DNA of 64,000 nucleotides from Perkinsus marinus ATCC 50983 (taxonomy: Eukaryota > Perkinsozoa > Perkinsida > Perkinsidae), in contig NW_003208915.1 in assembly GCF_000006405.1 (NCBI RefSeq), forward strand, positions 66,056 through 130,055, given 5' to 3'. The notes under the pieces were generated by a model. The model was given only the letters and a program-made list of their open reading frames with translations. It was not told where the DNA came from and ran no database searches. The first letter of the stretch is position 1. Each line of letters begins with the position of its first letter. Of this stretch, positions 62,815 through 64,000 are shown in pieces. The position numbers were made by a program, and so were the translations under genes.

Positions 62815-64000
62815 CAGGCTTGGGTTGGGATGATGATAATGTTAAGGTTCCGCAGGGAGGGGGCATTTTCTCAGCGTTGCTGTCTGGAGATGAGAGAAAA
62901 ATGTGGTAATAATGGCTGGATGGTTTAATTACAATACTGAGATGCAGTAGGCGCAAGTTCAAACCCTGCTCAGTTCGTTTTATTCCCGTGATATTTCTCA
63001 GTAGAATATGACATGGTGATATCTTTAGCATTACAGGGCGTTGCTACGTCTGATTATATATATATTTATTCGTCCTCAGCTTTACGCCAAACTGCACTAC
63101 GTCGGTTCGGCGAGAGGAAGGCAAGGATGCGAAAATATGTAATACGCTGAGATCCTTCATATTGTCGACCCGATGGAAGAAACTTTTCCAGCAGTGTAGT
63201 AATGCTTGCTCAGTGAATAACAATAGAGAGGTCGAGTCGGAGGTAGATGGCTCGAAAGCAGAGGGAAGTGAACTGAAAGTAGTCCCAACTGGGGGTTCGT
63301 TTATCATATGAATGCCGGGATGGAATTCGTCTGAAGTTAGGTTTTAACGCATTCCTTCACAGCGGAAAACCCCACGATATCAAGGGAAGGTGTGAAGAAA
63401 ACTACTGTTGAGTATGAGAAGTAACTATAACATTCACGGAGTCTCTTATAAGGATAGGAACTCTCTCAGGTTGGATAGAGCAATTTCGAAAAGCTTAGCG
63501 GAGCGAAGCATATCATCGATTTTGCATGATGGAAATTCATAGACCTCTTGAAAGACCGGCTTACCATGTTACTTGCATACCCCATCAGAATCGTTGGCCT
63601 CAACTTTTTCTGTTGCGTTCAGTGTTTCCATAGGGGGTGGACTCCGTTTTTAAAGTTGATATTATTACTCTGATAGTTTATGACAACTGCGAGTGCAGGG
63701 AGGTGGATCTGCTTTAGTATTGAGGACCTTAAAAAATTCAAAGGTCTCCCGCAATGTAACGAGAAACCCAATGATTTTCCGACTCTTATTGACAAAGACA
63801 ATACCGAGTCACCACTACTAGGAAGTAATACTGAGGGAAGTAGCATCTGTCGGTAACTGGAGTGGCGAAGTTATGGTATCAACTTGCTAATAATCATCAC
63901 CACTGTTCGTGGAAATTCTCCTCCTCCTATTCTGATCTTGTTCGTTCGCGGTCTACCTGTATTTCTATGTGTGATATCAGCTTACCGTGGAGGAGACCAA
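62815..64000. other. No supported gene to window end
   Basis: Contains a tRNA-like remnant on + (62910-62977: an A-box-like TGGCTGGATGGTTTAA and a B box AGTTCAAACCC with a 4-of-5 T stem, but no 5' acceptor strand). Minus open frames 63044-63307 and 63619-63846 lack domains. Confidence 0.4.

Overview
The window looks like nuclear DNA of an intron-rich protist. The most likely source is a perkinsozoan (Perkinsus-like) alveolate. I infer this from gene content and style: many short GT-AG introns of about 43-51 nt, two-exon tandem amino-acid transporters, a cytosolic HSP90 ending MEEVD, a folate-receptor-like surface protein, and MULE and Tc1/mariner-type transposon remains. I ran no database search, so the taxon is an inference. 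Gene models below were spliced by hand from reading frame and GT/AG sites.

Left part (1-12.9 kb): a folate-receptor-like membrane protein (28-1224), a Pin1-type WW/rotamase (1849-2883) and a long CDKL-type kinase (3701-7463, 13 exons) lie head to tail on +. The kinase carries a tRNA-Gln in one intron and a degenerate tRNA-Ser-like copy in another. An unidentified + gene (7501-8739) follows, then two tandem amino-acid transporters on - (9641-12885). From 13.1 to 16.8 kb are a 160-bp tandem repeat, a broken MULE transposase, a perfect 41-nt palindrome and a 21-bp repeat. An unidentified intron-rich + gene (17.5-20.4 kb) precedes an intronless RsmE-type rRNA methyltransferase (20546-21412).

Middle (22-39.7 kb): mostly GGACC/GGTCC-rich sequence with many small exons. 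It holds a proline/glycine-rich gene with an 18-copy 30-bp minisatellite (25.7-26.2 kb), a 345-bp inverted repeat around a 100-N assembly gap (28265-29054), and on - a kinase-like gene with an eroded catalytic loop (29.7-31.9 kb), a WD40 protein (32.7-35.0 kb) and unassigned genes.

Right part (39.9-64 kb): HSP90 (39938-42217), two unassigned + genes, a histidine-phosphatase (PGAM-fold) gene (49003-50010), an SLX4-like gene (52096-54875), an unassigned + gene (55.3-56.7 kb), a hexose-type transporter on - (57382-60774) and a degenerate alpha/beta-hydrolase-like gene (61406-62814). The transporter exon is split by a TA-flanked, 1,879-bp Tc1/mariner-like transposon.

The most notable pattern is a roughly 165-185-bp element with CCAGTGT-type inverted ends. 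It occurs at least eight times, in both orientations, each time inside an intron. In the SLX4-like gene the element and the intron are practically the same segment. This is the signature expected of an introner (an intron-generating MITE).
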